From contig DATEZQ010000007.1 in the NCBI GenBank assembly GCA_035583355.1, forward strand, positions 1-35,717: a DNA stretch of 35,717 nt, in the 5' to 3' direction. The stretch is from Candidatus Paceibacterota bacterium. GTDB lineage: Bacteria > Patescibacteriota > Minisyncoccia > Phycocordibacterales > UBA6899. A program made the position numbers and the translations under genes. The first letter of the stretch is position 1. Each line of letters starts with the position of its first letter. A model generated the notes under the pieces. That model was not told the origin of the DNA. It saw only the letters and a list, made by a program, of their open reading frames with translations, and ran no database searches. Of this stretch, positions 20,813 through 28,761 are shown one piece after another.

Positions 20813-21283
20813 ATGAATTGTATATATTGCAAATATCCCGATACGAGAGTGGTAAATACACGAGCGCACACACCCGGTGTTGTTTGGCGCAGACGACAGT
20901 GTGTTCAGTGCGATATGAAGTTCACTACAGAAGAAACCGCTGAAGGTAATAATCTTTTTGTTGAGAAACGAAATGGCAAGCGACAGCGTTTTATTTATGA
21001 GAAACTATTCACATCGCTTGTGTATGCTTTCGAAAAAGGAAAAGGGAGTGATCACGGTGATCAGGCCCTACTTGCAAAGAAAGTAGTCGGAGAGCTTATT
21101 GCGCACTTGATGGAAAAAAATAGAAAAGATATTACAACAGGGCTACTTATTACGTTATGCTACGATACCCTCTTTCGTGACTATCCTCATGCCGCAGAGC
21201 GCTATATGCATTATTCACTCTATCGTGAAAAAATGTGCGCACCGATTCGTGCACGAATTGAACGTTCTAATAGGAAAAAATGA
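20813..21283 (+). CDS. nrdR: Transcriptional repressor NrdR
   Basis: NrdR represses ribonucleotide reductase genes when its ATP-cone binds dATP and ATP. The 156-residue protein has the N-terminal zinc ribbon (CIYC at residue 3, then RRRQCVQCDMKFTTEE with two further cysteines) and the ATP-cone domain at about 49-139 (LFVEKRNGKRQRFIYEKLFTS). The length is typical. No nrd gene lies in the window. The start is set by the conserved cysteine at residue 3. There is no SD site. It is divergent from the radical SAM gene. Confidence 0.94.
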   Translation: MNCIYCKYPDTRVVNTRAHTPGVVWRRRQCVQCDMKFTTEETAEGNNLFVEKRNGKRQRFIYEKLFTSLVYAFEKGKGSDHGDQALLAKKVVGELIAHLMEKNRKDITTGLLITLCYDTLFRDYPHAAERYMHYSLYREKMCAPIRARIERSNRKK

Positions 21284-21319
21284 TCCGTTCTTCGCATATT
21301 ACATGAGAAGTGTAATTCA

Positions 21320-21347
21320 TTGATTTTTATTGAAAAATACATATAAT
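21320..21347 (+). promoter_or_regulatory. Promoter of dnaJ
   Basis: A -35 TTGATT (21320-21325) and a consensus -10 TATAAT (21342-21347) are separated by 16 bases. The leader to ATG 21368 is about 20 bases minus the usual start distance and has no SD site and no CIRCE element. Confidence 0.5.
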
Positions 21348-21367
21348 ACGCATACAAATATCTAATT

Positions 21368-22435
21368 ATGTCAAAGGATTACTATTCAACATTGGGAGTC
21401 GAAAAGAGTGCATCAAAGGAAGAAATAAAGAAGGCATTCTATAAACTTGCCCATCAATATCATCCTGACAAGAAGACTGGAGATGAAGCGAAGTTTAAAG
21501 AAGTGAACGAGGCTTACCAGGTGCTTTCGGATGACGAAAAGCGTGGGCGCTACGATCAGTATGGTAGTGCAGATGCAAATCCTGGCTTTAATGGAGCAGG
21601 AGGTTTTGGTGGATTTGACTTTTCCGGATTTCAGCAGGGAGGCTTTGATATGGGAGACATCTTTGGTGATATGTTCGGAGGTGGTGGTCGCCGCCAGCGC
21701 ACACCGCAAGGTCGCGATATCCAAATTGATGTACAAATGAGTTTTGCAGAGGCAGTATACGGAGTGACGAAGACTACTCGGTTGCGTAAGCATGCCACAT
21801 GTCTCACATGTGATGGTTCGGGTGCAAAACCAGGAACAAAGCAGAAGACCTGTAGTACTTGTGGAGGTAAAGGTAAAACGATTCACATCCAGCAGACGAT
21901 CCTCGGAGCAATTCAGTCACAGTCAATTTGCCGTGATTGTGATGGTAATGGAAAGATTCCTGAAGAGAAGTGTAAGGATTGTGCCGGAGAAGGTGTAGTG
22001 AAGCGTGAAGAGGAAATAGTAATTCCAATACCAGGAGGAGTGCGTGATGGTGAGACATTGCGCATGTCGGGTCGAGGTGAGGCAGTACCTCATGGGGTTC
22101 CGGGAGATTTGTATATTACGATTCATGTGCAGCCCCATAAGGTTTGGAGGAGAGAGGATGATGATCTCGTTGCTGAGCTTTCTATAAAACTTACAGAGGC
22201 TGTTCTTGGAACACAAAAGGAATTACCATCTGTGAAGGGTGAGATGCTTACGATTGATGTCCCAGAGCGCACTGCACCAGGAACGATTCTTCGTATGCGC
22301 GAAAAAGGAATTCCCCATGTACGTCGAGGGGGTAAGGCTGGTGACTTATTGATCAAAGTCACATTTGCGCAGCCCGCAAAGCCAAGTAAGAAAGCAAAAG
22401 AGTTACTCAAAGATCTCGAGAAGGAAGGATTCTAA
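21368..22435 (+). CDS. dnaJ: Chaperone DnaJ (type I Hsp40)
   Basis: DnaJ delivers substrates to DnaK and stimulates its ATPase. The 355-residue protein has the J domain with HPD at 32-34, a Gly/Phe-rich stretch (about 70-110, GGFGGFDFSGFQQ), four CxxCxGxG zinc repeats (CLTCDGSG, CSTCGGKG, CRDCDGNG and CKDCAGEG), and the two C-terminal beta domains. It is thus a full type I co-chaperone. It lies about 2 kb downstream of dnaK on the same strand but as a separate unit with its own promoter, after three intervening genes. A hairpin terminator follows at 22472-22506. Confidence 0.96.
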   Translation: MSKDYYSTLGVEKSASKEEIKKAFYKLAHQYHPDKKTGDEAKFKEVNEAYQVLSDDEKRGRYDQYGSADANPGFNGAGGFGGFDFSGFQQGGFDMGDIFGDMFGGGGRRQRTPQGRDIQIDVQMSFAEAVYGVTKTTRLRKHATCLTCDGSGAKPGTKQKTCSTCGGKGKTIHIQQTILGAIQSQSICRDCDGNGKIPEEKCKDCAGEGVVKREEEIVIPIPGGVRDGETLRMSGRGEAVPHGVPGDLYITIHVQPHKVWRREDDDLVAELSIKLTEAVLGTQKELPSVKGEMLTIDVPERTAPGTILRMREKGIPHVRRGGKAGDLLIKVTFAQPAKPSKKAKELLKDLEKEGF

Positions 22436-22444
22436 ATCAATGTG

Positions 22445-22545
22445 ATAGGTAATAGGTTATGGGTTATAGGGAAATACATGATGCGATACGCATCGTGTAT
22501 TTTTTTAATTGTCTATGGCCGAAAACCTATGACCTCTCACCTGCA
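22445..22545. repeat. Imperfect inverted repeat flanking a terminator
   Basis: A repeated AGGTTATGGGTTATAGG-type tract at 22447-22470 (two unit copies) faces an inverted relative around 22524-22543, read on minus as AGGTGAGAGGTCATAGGTTT. The match is incomplete, about 15 of 21 positions by eye. It brackets the hairpin at 22472-22506. Its function is unknown. Confidence 0.35.
22472..22506 (+). terminator. Terminator after dnaJ
   Basis: ATACATGATGCG pairs with CGCATCGTGTAT with one internal mismatch and loop ATA, followed by six or more T residues. Confidence 0.8.
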
Positions 22546-22558
22546 TTTGCATACTTCA

Positions 22559-22567
22559 TGTTATAAT
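22559..22567 (+). promoter_or_regulatory. Extended -10 promoter of the histidine kinase (leaderless type)
   Basis: TGTTATAAT ends 7 bases before ATG 22575. No SD site is present. Confidence 0.65.
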
Positions 22568-22574
22568 ATTGCAC

Positions 22575-23609
22575 ATGGGAATATTTACGCGAGGAATGAT
22601 CGGCGTACTTGCACTACAAATGATGATAGGCGCGATGATTTTTTTCGTCACACGCGACCAAAATATTCGCTTACTTTCGATGTCATTTTTGTTGACGATG
22701 CCAATCATTATTCGCTTAGTACAGCGTACGCTCGCGCAGACGATGAATGACGAACGAAGACTTCGTGATCTTTCTCGCAGTCTCTCAAATAAAAATTGGG
22801 AACTCGCGCGTAGTAATGAACAGTTGCGCATTGCGAGTGAACATAAGAGTGAGTTTATGTCTATTGCGTCACACCAACTTCGCACGCCGCTAACAGCACT
22901 TACTGGCTATCTTTCGATGATCCTCGAGCAGGCATATGGTCACGTACCAATAGAGCTTAATATGCCGATTGCTCGCGCACATCAGTCATCTGTTCGGTTA
23001 ACAAATCTCGTGAATGAATTGCTCCGTATCACTCGAATTGAGCAGAATGATCTCGTGTATGATATTACACCTGTTGATGTGGTGAATTTGGTGCATGATC
23101 TTATTACTGAATTTACTGAAAAAGCTCAGAAGCGGAATCTTAAACTATCACTGAATGTTGTTCCTCGAGAGACTCCGTACACGGCACTTGCAGATGAGCA
23201 GAAGCTTCGTGAGGTGTTACATAATATTATTGACAATGCGCTTATATATACACCAGAAGGCAGTGTGACTATTACCGTAAGCCAGGGAGATCAGAATACT
23301 ATCATCATCGCAGTTGCCGACACAGGCATTGGTATTGCTCACGAGGATATTCGCATGCTCTTTGCTAAGTTCCAGCGTGGTGAGCGCGGAGTGAAGCAAT
23401 TTGCTGATGGTTCGGGTCTTGGACTCTATATTGCGAAGAAACTTATCATGGGCATGCGCGGTAAGATATGGATTGATTCTGAGGGGCCAGGAAAAGGCGC
23501 AGTCTTTAGTATCGAACTACCTGCAGAGGGGAGTCCGATTGCGATTAGGCCACAAAAAGTTTCTCCGCCACAGCTTGAAGAGACAATAACTCCAAACATC
23601 GCACAGTAA
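22575..23609 (+). CDS. Orphan sensor histidine kinase
   Basis: The 344-residue protein has two closely spaced membrane helices at about 8-25 and 32-50, with almost nothing outside, so it probably senses an intramembrane or cytoplasmic signal. A coiled-coil linker follows. The HisKA domain has SIASHQLRTPLTALTGYLSM (phospho-acceptor His100). The ATPase domain has the N box DNALIYTPEGS, the G1 box VADTGIGIA, an F box FAKFQRG and the G2 box GSGLGLYIAKKL. It is complete. No response regulator gene lies near, so the partner must be elsewhere. The ATG at 22575 is favoured over an in-frame TTG six bases upstream by the promoter position. Confidence 0.9.
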   Translation: MGIFTRGMIGVLALQMMIGAMIFFVTRDQNIRLLSMSFLLTMPIIIRLVQRTLAQTMNDERRLRDLSRSLSNKNWELARSNEQLRIASEHKSEFMSIASHQLRTPLTALTGYLSMILEQAYGHVPIELNMPIARAHQSSVRLTNLVNELLRITRIEQNDLVYDITPVDVVNLVHDLITEFTEKAQKRNLKLSLNVVPRETPYTALADEQKLREVLHNIIDNALIYTPEGSVTITVSQGDQNTIIIAVADTGIGIAHEDIRMLFAKFQRGERGVKQFADGSGLGLYIAKKLIMGMRGKIWIDSEGPGKGAVFSIELPAEGSPIAIRPQKVSPPQLEETITPNIAQ

Positions 23610-23621
23610 TGTGCGATTGTT
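23598..23621 (+). terminator. Terminator of the histidine kinase gene
   Basis: ATCGCACA pairs with TGTGCGAT around GTAA and is followed by TGTTTATT. The stop codon lies in the loop. Confidence 0.6.
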
Positions 23622-23647
23622 TATTATTAGACGGAAGCTCGATTTTT

Positions 23648-23656
23648 TGCTAGTAT
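23648..23656 (+). promoter_or_regulatory. Extended -10 promoter of trpS-aspS (leaderless type)
   Basis: TGCTAGTAT ends 6 bases before ATG 23663. No SD site is present. Confidence 0.5.
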
Positions 23657-23662
23657 TACCCT

Positions 23663-24676
23663 ATGAAAAGCCAGGAATTAGGCACTATTTTGACAGGTGA
23701 CCGACCGACAGGAAAGCTCCATTTGGGGCATTTTGTAGGCTCTATTGAGAACAGGCTGGCTCTGCAAAAAGAGGGTGCATCATTTTTCTATATGATTGCG
23801 GATGCACAGGCGCTGACTGATAATGCTACAAACCCAAAGAAGGTTCGAGATAATGTGCTCGAAGTTGCGCTTGATAACCTTGCTTGCGGAATTGACCCTA
23901 AGAAGACGACGATGTTTATTCAGTCACAGATTCCTGAGATTGCAGAGCTCGCAATGTATTTTCAGAATCTTGTAACTGTTTCTCGATTGAAGCAGAATCC
24001 AACTGTCAAAACAGAGATAAAACAGCGAGGGTTCGGAGAGAGTATTCCTGTTGGATTCTTGGCTTATCCTATATCACAAGCAGCTGACATCCTTGCTTTT
24101 GGCGCATCAAGAATACCAGTTGGTGCAGATCAGCTTCCAGTTCTTGAGCAAGCAAATGAGATTGTTGATAGTTTCAATCGTATCTATGGCAATACGTTCA
24201 CTCGAATCAAAGCAATTACGGGTGAGCATGGACGCCTTATGGGTATAGATGGAAACGCAAAGATGAGTAAGTCATTGGGCAACGCAATTTTTCTTTCTGA
24301 TACTGCAAAGGAGGTTGAGCAGAAGGTGATGCAAATGTATACTGATCCACTCCATATTCACGTTAGTGATCCAGGCGAAGTGAAAGGTAACGTTGTCTTT
24401 GCTTATCTTGATATTTTCGACTCGAATAAAGAAGAAGTCGCCGAACTGAAGAAACAATACAAGAAGGGTGGACTTGGCGACGTTGTACTTAAGAAGCGAC
24501 TTGCAAAGGTGCTGAATGAACTTCTTGAGCCGATTCGCAATAGACGTGCAGAGCTTGCAAAAGATCCGCAGGCTGTAATGGCTATTCTTGAGAAAGGAAC
24601 TGCTGTCGCGCGCAAGAAGGCCCAAGCTGTCCTTGGAGAAGTGAAGACGAATATGCATATCAACTATTTCGCATAA
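23663..24676 (+). CDS. trpS: Tryptophanyl-tRNA synthetase
   Basis: The enzyme charges tRNA-Trp. The 337-residue class I synthetase has the HIGH motif as HLGH (20-23) within TGDRPTGKLHLGHFVGSIEN. The tryptophan-binding region follows (IADAQALTDNA), then the KMSKS loop NAKMSKSLGNAI near residue 197. The length is normal for bacterial TrpRS. It is followed by aspS after 12 bases, so the two synthetases probably form an operon. Translation starts 6 bases after a TGCTAGTAT box, again without an SD site. Confidence 0.96.
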   Translation: MKSQELGTILTGDRPTGKLHLGHFVGSIENRLALQKEGASFFYMIADAQALTDNATNPKKVRDNVLEVALDNLACGIDPKKTTMFIQSQIPEIAELAMYFQNLVTVSRLKQNPTVKTEIKQRGFGESIPVGFLAYPISQAADILAFGASRIPVGADQLPVLEQANEIVDSFNRIYGNTFTRIKAITGEHGRLMGIDGNAKMSKSLGNAIFLSDTAKEVEQKVMQMYTDPLHIHVSDPGEVKGNVVFAYLDIFDSNKEEVAELKKQYKKGGLGDVVLKKRLAKVLNELLEPIRNRRAELAKDPQAVMAILEKGTAVARKKAQAVLGEVKTNMHINYFA

Positions 24677-24688
24677 AAATATACGACT

Positions 24689-26086
24689 ATGAAAAGAACT
24701 CTCATAAAAGATCTGAAAGAACACATTGGTGAAGAAGTGTTTATTGAAGGGTGGGTAGACGTCCGCAGAGACCAAGGAAAGCTTATTTTCATTGATTTCC
24801 GTGATGTTTCCGGAAAGGTACAGGCAGTTGCTCTGCCTTTCAATAAAGATGCACATGCAGTGGCAGAAAAAGTTCGTTCCGAATGGTCCCTGTCCATCAA
24901 GGGTAAAGTGAATGCGCGTCCTGAAAAGAACGTAAATGCTGACGAGGTGAATGGTATGCTTGAAGTGGAATTGCTTTCTATTGACGTATTGAATGAGTCA
25001 GTAACTCCTCCATTTGACGTACGTGGATCAGGTATGGATATTGGCGAGGATGTGCGATTGCGCTACCGCTATCTCGATTTACGTAGGCAACGTTTACAGA
25101 AGAATATTGAGATGCGTCATAAGACTGCGCTTTTTTTGCGAAATCAGCTTGATGCACAAGGCTTTAAGGAAATAGAGACACCAGTCTTGACGATGGCTAC
25201 TGCAGAAGGTGCACGAGACTATATTGTGCCTTCACGCGTCGAGAATGGTAAGGCTTTTGCACTTCCTCAGTCACCGCAGCAGTATAAGCAGCTCCTTATG
25301 GCTGCTGGTTTTGAGCGTTATTTTCAGTTTGCTCGTTGTTTCCGTGACGAAGATCTTCGTGGGGATCGCCAGCCTGAATTTACTCAGCTCGACCTCGAGA
25401 TGTCATTTGTGGAGCGCGAGGATGTTCTTCGCTTAAACGAAGATTTGCTCATTGCAATTGTCAAAGAGCTTTATCCTGAGAAGAGAATCCAGCAAATTCC
25501 TTTCCCTCGCTTATCCTATAAGGAGGCTATGGAGAAGTACAATTCTGATCGCCCTGATATACGCGAAGACAAGAATGACCCCAACCTGCTTGCATTCTGT
25601 TGGGTAATTGATTTCCCATTCTTCGAGAAAACAGACGAAGGTGGATGGACATTCACGCACAACCCATTTAGTGCAGCGATGCCTGAATTTCGCGAGCAAC
25701 TTCTCGCGGGCACGGATGTCGAAAAGATCATTACAGCGCAATATGATATTTGTCTCAATGGTTTTGAGATAGGTGGCGGTTCGATTCGCAATCATAATCC
25801 AGAGGCATTAAAAGCTGTATATAAGATAATGGGTTATACCGAGGAGGAAACACAGCAGTCGGTTGGTCATATGCTTGAAGCGTTTGCTTACGGTGCACCA
25901 CCACATGGTGGTATTGCTTGGGGATTTGATCGTCTTATTGCATTACTACAAAATGAGCCAAATATTCGCGAAGTCATTGCATTTGCAAAGAATGGCGAGG
26001 GAAAGGAACTCATGACCCAGAGTCCAAGCCCAATCAAGCAGAAGCAACTACTTGAGCTCGGCTTGCGACTGAATAAGCCACTTTAA
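24689..26086 (+). CDS. aspS: Aspartyl-tRNA synthetase lacking the GAD insertion domain
   Basis: The enzyme charges tRNA-Asp. The 465-residue protein has an N-terminal OB fold for anticodon binding (FIEGWVDVRRDQGKLIFIDF) and the bacterial-type class II core. Motif 1 is around IETPVLTMATAEGARDYIVP, motif 2 is ARCFRDEDLRGDRQPEFTQL, and motif 3 is HGGIAWGFDRLIALL. Typical bacterial AspRS is about 590 residues with a GAD domain between motifs 2 and 3. Here RPDIREDKNDPNLLAFCWVI runs straight across that point, so the domain is missing. The catalytic residues look intact. Whether it also charges tRNA-Asn cannot be told from the sequence alone. It is cotranscribed with trpS. Confidence 0.95.
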   Translation: MKRTLIKDLKEHIGEEVFIEGWVDVRRDQGKLIFIDFRDVSGKVQAVALPFNKDAHAVAEKVRSEWSLSIKGKVNARPEKNVNADEVNGMLEVELLSIDVLNESVTPPFDVRGSGMDIGEDVRLRYRYLDLRRQRLQKNIEMRHKTALFLRNQLDAQGFKEIETPVLTMATAEGARDYIVPSRVENGKAFALPQSPQQYKQLLMAAGFERYFQFARCFRDEDLRGDRQPEFTQLDLEMSFVEREDVLRLNEDLLIAIVKELYPEKRIQQIPFPRLSYKEAMEKYNSDRPDIREDKNDPNLLAFCWVIDFPFFEKTDEGGWTFTHNPFSAAMPEFREQLLAGTDVEKIITAQYDICLNGFEIGGGSIRNHNPEALKAVYKIMGYTEEETQQSVGHMLEAFAYGAPPHGGIAWGFDRLIALLQNEPNIREVIAFAKNGEGKELMTQSPSPIKQKQLLELGLRLNKPL

Positions 26087-26089
26087 TCC

Positions 26090-26118
26090 ATAAAACCTCT
26101 CTTTACGAGAGGTTTTAT
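26090..26118 (+). terminator. Terminator after aspS
   Basis: ATAAAACCTCTC pairs perfectly with GAGAGGTTTTAT around a 5-base loop. Confidence 0.85.
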
Positions 26119-26162
26119 GATCCGCAAAAGTGTGGAAAAGTGAGAAAATACGCCATTTTTTA

Positions 26163-26171
26163 TGCTATACT
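26163..26171 (+). promoter_or_regulatory. Extended -10 promoter of the scpA operon (leaderless type)
   Basis: TGCTATACT ends 8 bases before ATG 26180. No SD site is present. Confidence 0.65.
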
Positions 26172-26179
26172 GGTAGTAT

Positions 26180-26950
26180 ATGGAAGTTACACTCGGGGAA
26201 GCTAAGGTCGATTTTCGTATACAGACAGAACACTTCGAGGGACCACTCGATCTTCTCCTTTCGCTTATCGAAAAAAGAAAATTGTTCATAAGTGATTTTT
26301 CGCTTTCTAAAGTTGCAGATGATTATATTTCACATGTACGCTCGTTTGAGTCGTATCCAATGAGTGACGTTGCAAACTTTCTCCTTGTTGCTTCGACCCT
26401 AGTCCTTATCAAGTCAAAATCAATTCTTCCAGATCTTAATCTTACGATAGAAGAGGAGCAAGATATCTCAGACTTGAAACGACGTCTTGCATTACATGAG
26501 TTATTCCGTGCGCTATCTGAGGTGGTAAAGTCTGAGTATGGTAAGCGCATTATTTTTGAGAAAAGCGCACGTACTCTCCCTCCGCAATTCTTTGCACCTG
26601 ATGCACAAATGACGCCGGTAGGTATCCATGAAGGCGCAATTAGGGTCCTTGAAGCATTGCCGAAGAAGGTTGCGCTTCCGAAAGCGACAATCAAGAAAGT
26701 TGTTTCAATCGAAGAAATGATGAATCGACTTGCTGAGCGTGTTACGGGAGCACTAAAGATGGGATTCAGTCGTTTCGCAAAATATGAGCGAGGCAAGCCT
26801 ATCTCTCGAGAAGAACGCGTCGATGTTATTGTGTCATTCCTCGCAATGCTTGAGCTTGTGAAGCAGGGCACCATCACTGTTGCGCAGAGTGATGATTGGG
26901 GGGAGATAGATATCGAGCCTATTGAGCTCGCAACACCAACATATGGATAA
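26180..26950 (+). CDS. scpA: Segregation and condensation protein A (kleisin)
   Basis: ScpA bridges the SMC dimer heads in the bacterial condensin. The 256-residue protein has the N-terminal kleisin motif FEGPLDLLLSLIEKRKLFIS, the helix DVANFLLVASTLVLIKSKSILP typical of the family, an acidic middle, and a C-terminal winged helix (VSFLAMLELVKQGTITVAQ). The length matches the family. scpB overlaps its last codons by 8 bases (ATGGATAA), so the two subunits are translationally coupled. The smc gene itself is not in the window. Confidence 0.94.
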   Translation: MEVTLGEAKVDFRIQTEHFEGPLDLLLSLIEKRKLFISDFSLSKVADDYISHVRSFESYPMSDVANFLLVASTLVLIKSKSILPDLNLTIEEEQDISDLKRRLALHELFRALSEVVKSEYGKRIIFEKSARTLPPQFFAPDAQMTPVGIHEGAIRVLEALPKKVALPKATIKKVVSIEEMMNRLAERVTGALKMGFSRFAKYERGKPISREERVDVIVSFLAMLELVKQGTITVAQSDDWGEIDIEPIELATPTYG

Positions 26951-27797
26951 TTCATCAAACAAAACACTTTCACTTGCTGCAGCCATTGAGGCCATCTTGT
27001 TTTACACTGCGGAGCCAATGTCGTACCGAAAGCTTGCAATTCTCACTAAGACCGACGCAACAATGGTGCGAGAGGCGGCCAAGCAGCTCAGTGAGCGGCT
27101 TGCACAGTCAGAAAGTGGAATTCGTCTTATTGAACAGGATAATGAAATTGCACTTGGGACTGCACCTGCAGCAAGTGCGCTCATTGAGGAGATTACACGT
27201 GAAGAGATTACGAAAGAACTTTCGAAAGCAGCTGTAGAGACTTTGTCTATCATCTGTTACAAGGGTCCGCTGACGCGTTCAGATATTGATTATATTCGAG
27301 GAGTTAATTCGACATTCATCCTTCGCAATCTTCTGGTGCGTGGTATTGTCGAGAAGTTAGAGAATCCAAGAGATGCTCGTGCAGCGCTTTATGGTGCTAC
27401 TTTTGCGGCTCTGGAATATATGGGCGTCACTCGTAAAGAAGAACTTCCGCAGTACGAGGAGATTCAGGCGCAGCTCGAGGCCTTTGCTAGTGCGCGTTTC
27501 ACTGAGGATGGTGAGTCAGAGCAATTGGTAGAGAAAACTACCGAAGAAGATATGTCACTTCATGATGCCTCACTCGGAGATGATATGACAGACTCAAAAG
27601 CAGAGCTATGTGACTCCGATGGAGATGGAATACTCACTCGAGAGGAGTGTGATCCAGACTTCAAACAGGGAGAGCTCTCTGAAAGTCCAGAATCAACAAA
27701 TTTAGAAGCTGATATTGCAGAAGAAGATCTGATGGCGCCAGCCTTTGACGATTCCGCTATTGCTGTGCATAATGCAGAAGATGATCATGCAGCGTAA
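26943..27797 (+). CDS. scpB: Segregation and condensation protein B with an acidic, EF-hand-like tail
   Basis: ScpB dimerises and binds ScpA in the SMC complex. The 284-residue protein has two winged-helix domains (about 8-160) with AAIEAILFYTAEPMSYRKLA and AAVETLSIICYKGPLTRSDI, a usual ScpB signature. From about residue 185 an acidic tail of 100 residues follows that ordinary ScpB lacks or has shorter. It contains CDSDGDGILTREEC (223-236), which fits the calcium-binding EF-hand loop exactly: Asp at loop positions 1, 3 and 5, Gly at 6, Glu at 12. Cysteines flank the loop. The start is the ATG that overlaps scpA. A carboxypeptidase gene overlaps its end. Confidence 0.93.
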   Translation: MDNSSNKTLSLAAAIEAILFYTAEPMSYRKLAILTKTDATMVREAAKQLSERLAQSESGIRLIEQDNEIALGTAPAASALIEEITREEITKELSKAAVETLSIICYKGPLTRSDIDYIRGVNSTFILRNLLVRGIVEKLENPRDARAALYGATFAALEYMGVTRKEELPQYEEIQAQLEAFASARFTEDGESEQLVEKTTEEDMSLHDASLGDDMTDSKAELCDSDGDGILTREECDPDFKQGELSESPESTNLEADIAEEDLMAPAFDDSAIAVHNAEDDHAA

Positions 27798-28734
27798 TGA
27801 TTTCAAGCTTATCGTTATTTTTGCCATAGTCGGGTTCCTTATAGGTCCGAAGATTTTTGCGAGTCAGAAGAGTGCACCGAATGAGAAAGAATTGGCAACT
27901 CAGCCAGCGGCCATTGCTGCGACATCAAGTAAGCCCGATCCATTCACGGGGATGAGCTTAACTGCCAAAAGTGCTTTTGTTTGGGATATCGCGAGTCAGC
28001 GCGTGCTTTATGCAAAGAATGCGCAGTCTCCGCAGACTCTTGCTTCGATAACAAAGATGATGACTGCTGTGGTTGCGCTTGAGTCAACTACTGCAGACGG
28101 TGAGGTGACCATCCGTAGTGATGATCTTGCGGTCGAAGGAAGCACTGATCTGCGCAAGGATGAACGTTGGTCACTTAAGGATCTGCTTGCACTTACTCTT
28201 GTAGAATCATCTAATCATGGTGCGAGCGCGATTGCAGCTTCTGTGGGTGCTGCGCTCGATTCGAACAAGAACCGAACAAGAGATGAGCAGCGTGATGATT
28301 TCGTTGCAGCAATGAATGCGAAATCGAAACAGATAGGCCTTAATTCATTTGCTTTTACTTCACCTTCTGGGCTTGATGCGGGTTCTACTCCCGGTGGATC
28401 AGGGAGTGCGCATGATGTAGCAAAGCTCTTCGAGTATATTCTTAGGCATCATAGTAGCCTCTTGCAGTACACGGCTCAACCTATTGTTACGGTTACCTCA
28501 AAACAGCATATTGCGCATCGTGTCGCTAACACAAATGAAATTGCTGCTGCAACTCCGGGTATCATTGGGGGAAAGACAGGATATACCGACATGGCAGGTG
28601 GAAACCTTGCAATCATCGTCGATATAGGAATACAGCAGCCTGTTGTTATTGTTGCTCTAGGTTCGACGAGGGAGCAGCGCTTCACTGATGTACAAGCACT
28701 TCTTGCTGCAGCGAAGCTTGCTATGAATAACTAA
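27787..28734 (+). CDS. D-alanyl-D-alanine carboxypeptidase (penicillin-binding protein 5 type)
   Basis: This serine peptidase trims the terminal D-Ala from peptidoglycan stem peptides on the outer face of the membrane. The 315-residue protein has an N-terminal membrane anchor or signal (about 8-25, LIVIFAIVGFLIGPKIFA). The three active-site motifs follow: SITK (87-90), SSN (141-143) and KTG (about 263-265). The C-terminal beta domain of PBP5 is not seen. The start is ambiguous: in-frame ATGs lie at 27772, 27781 and 27787. The last gives the shortest overlap with scpB (11 bases) and a normal signal. mraY follows at 27 bases. Confidence 0.9.
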   Translation: MQRNDFKLIVIFAIVGFLIGPKIFASQKSAPNEKELATQPAAIAATSSKPDPFTGMSLTAKSAFVWDIASQRVLYAKNAQSPQTLASITKMMTAVVALESTTADGEVTIRSDDLAVEGSTDLRKDERWSLKDLLALTLVESSNHGASAIAASVGAALDSNKNRTRDEQRDDFVAAMNAKSKQIGLNSFAFTSPSGLDAGSTPGGSGSAHDVAKLFEYILRHHSSLLQYTAQPIVTVTSKQHIAHRVANTNEIAAATPGIIGGKTGYTDMAGGNLAIIVDIGIQQPVVIVALGSTREQRFTDVQALLAAAKLAMNN

Positions 28735-28761
28735 TATTTAAAGAAGTTTAATATCACTATT

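Noticed and set aside
26323-27039. 238-residue minus-strand reading frame
   Set aside because: It lies entirely antisense to scpA and the start of scpB, which carry clear family motifs; serine-rich antisense shadow.
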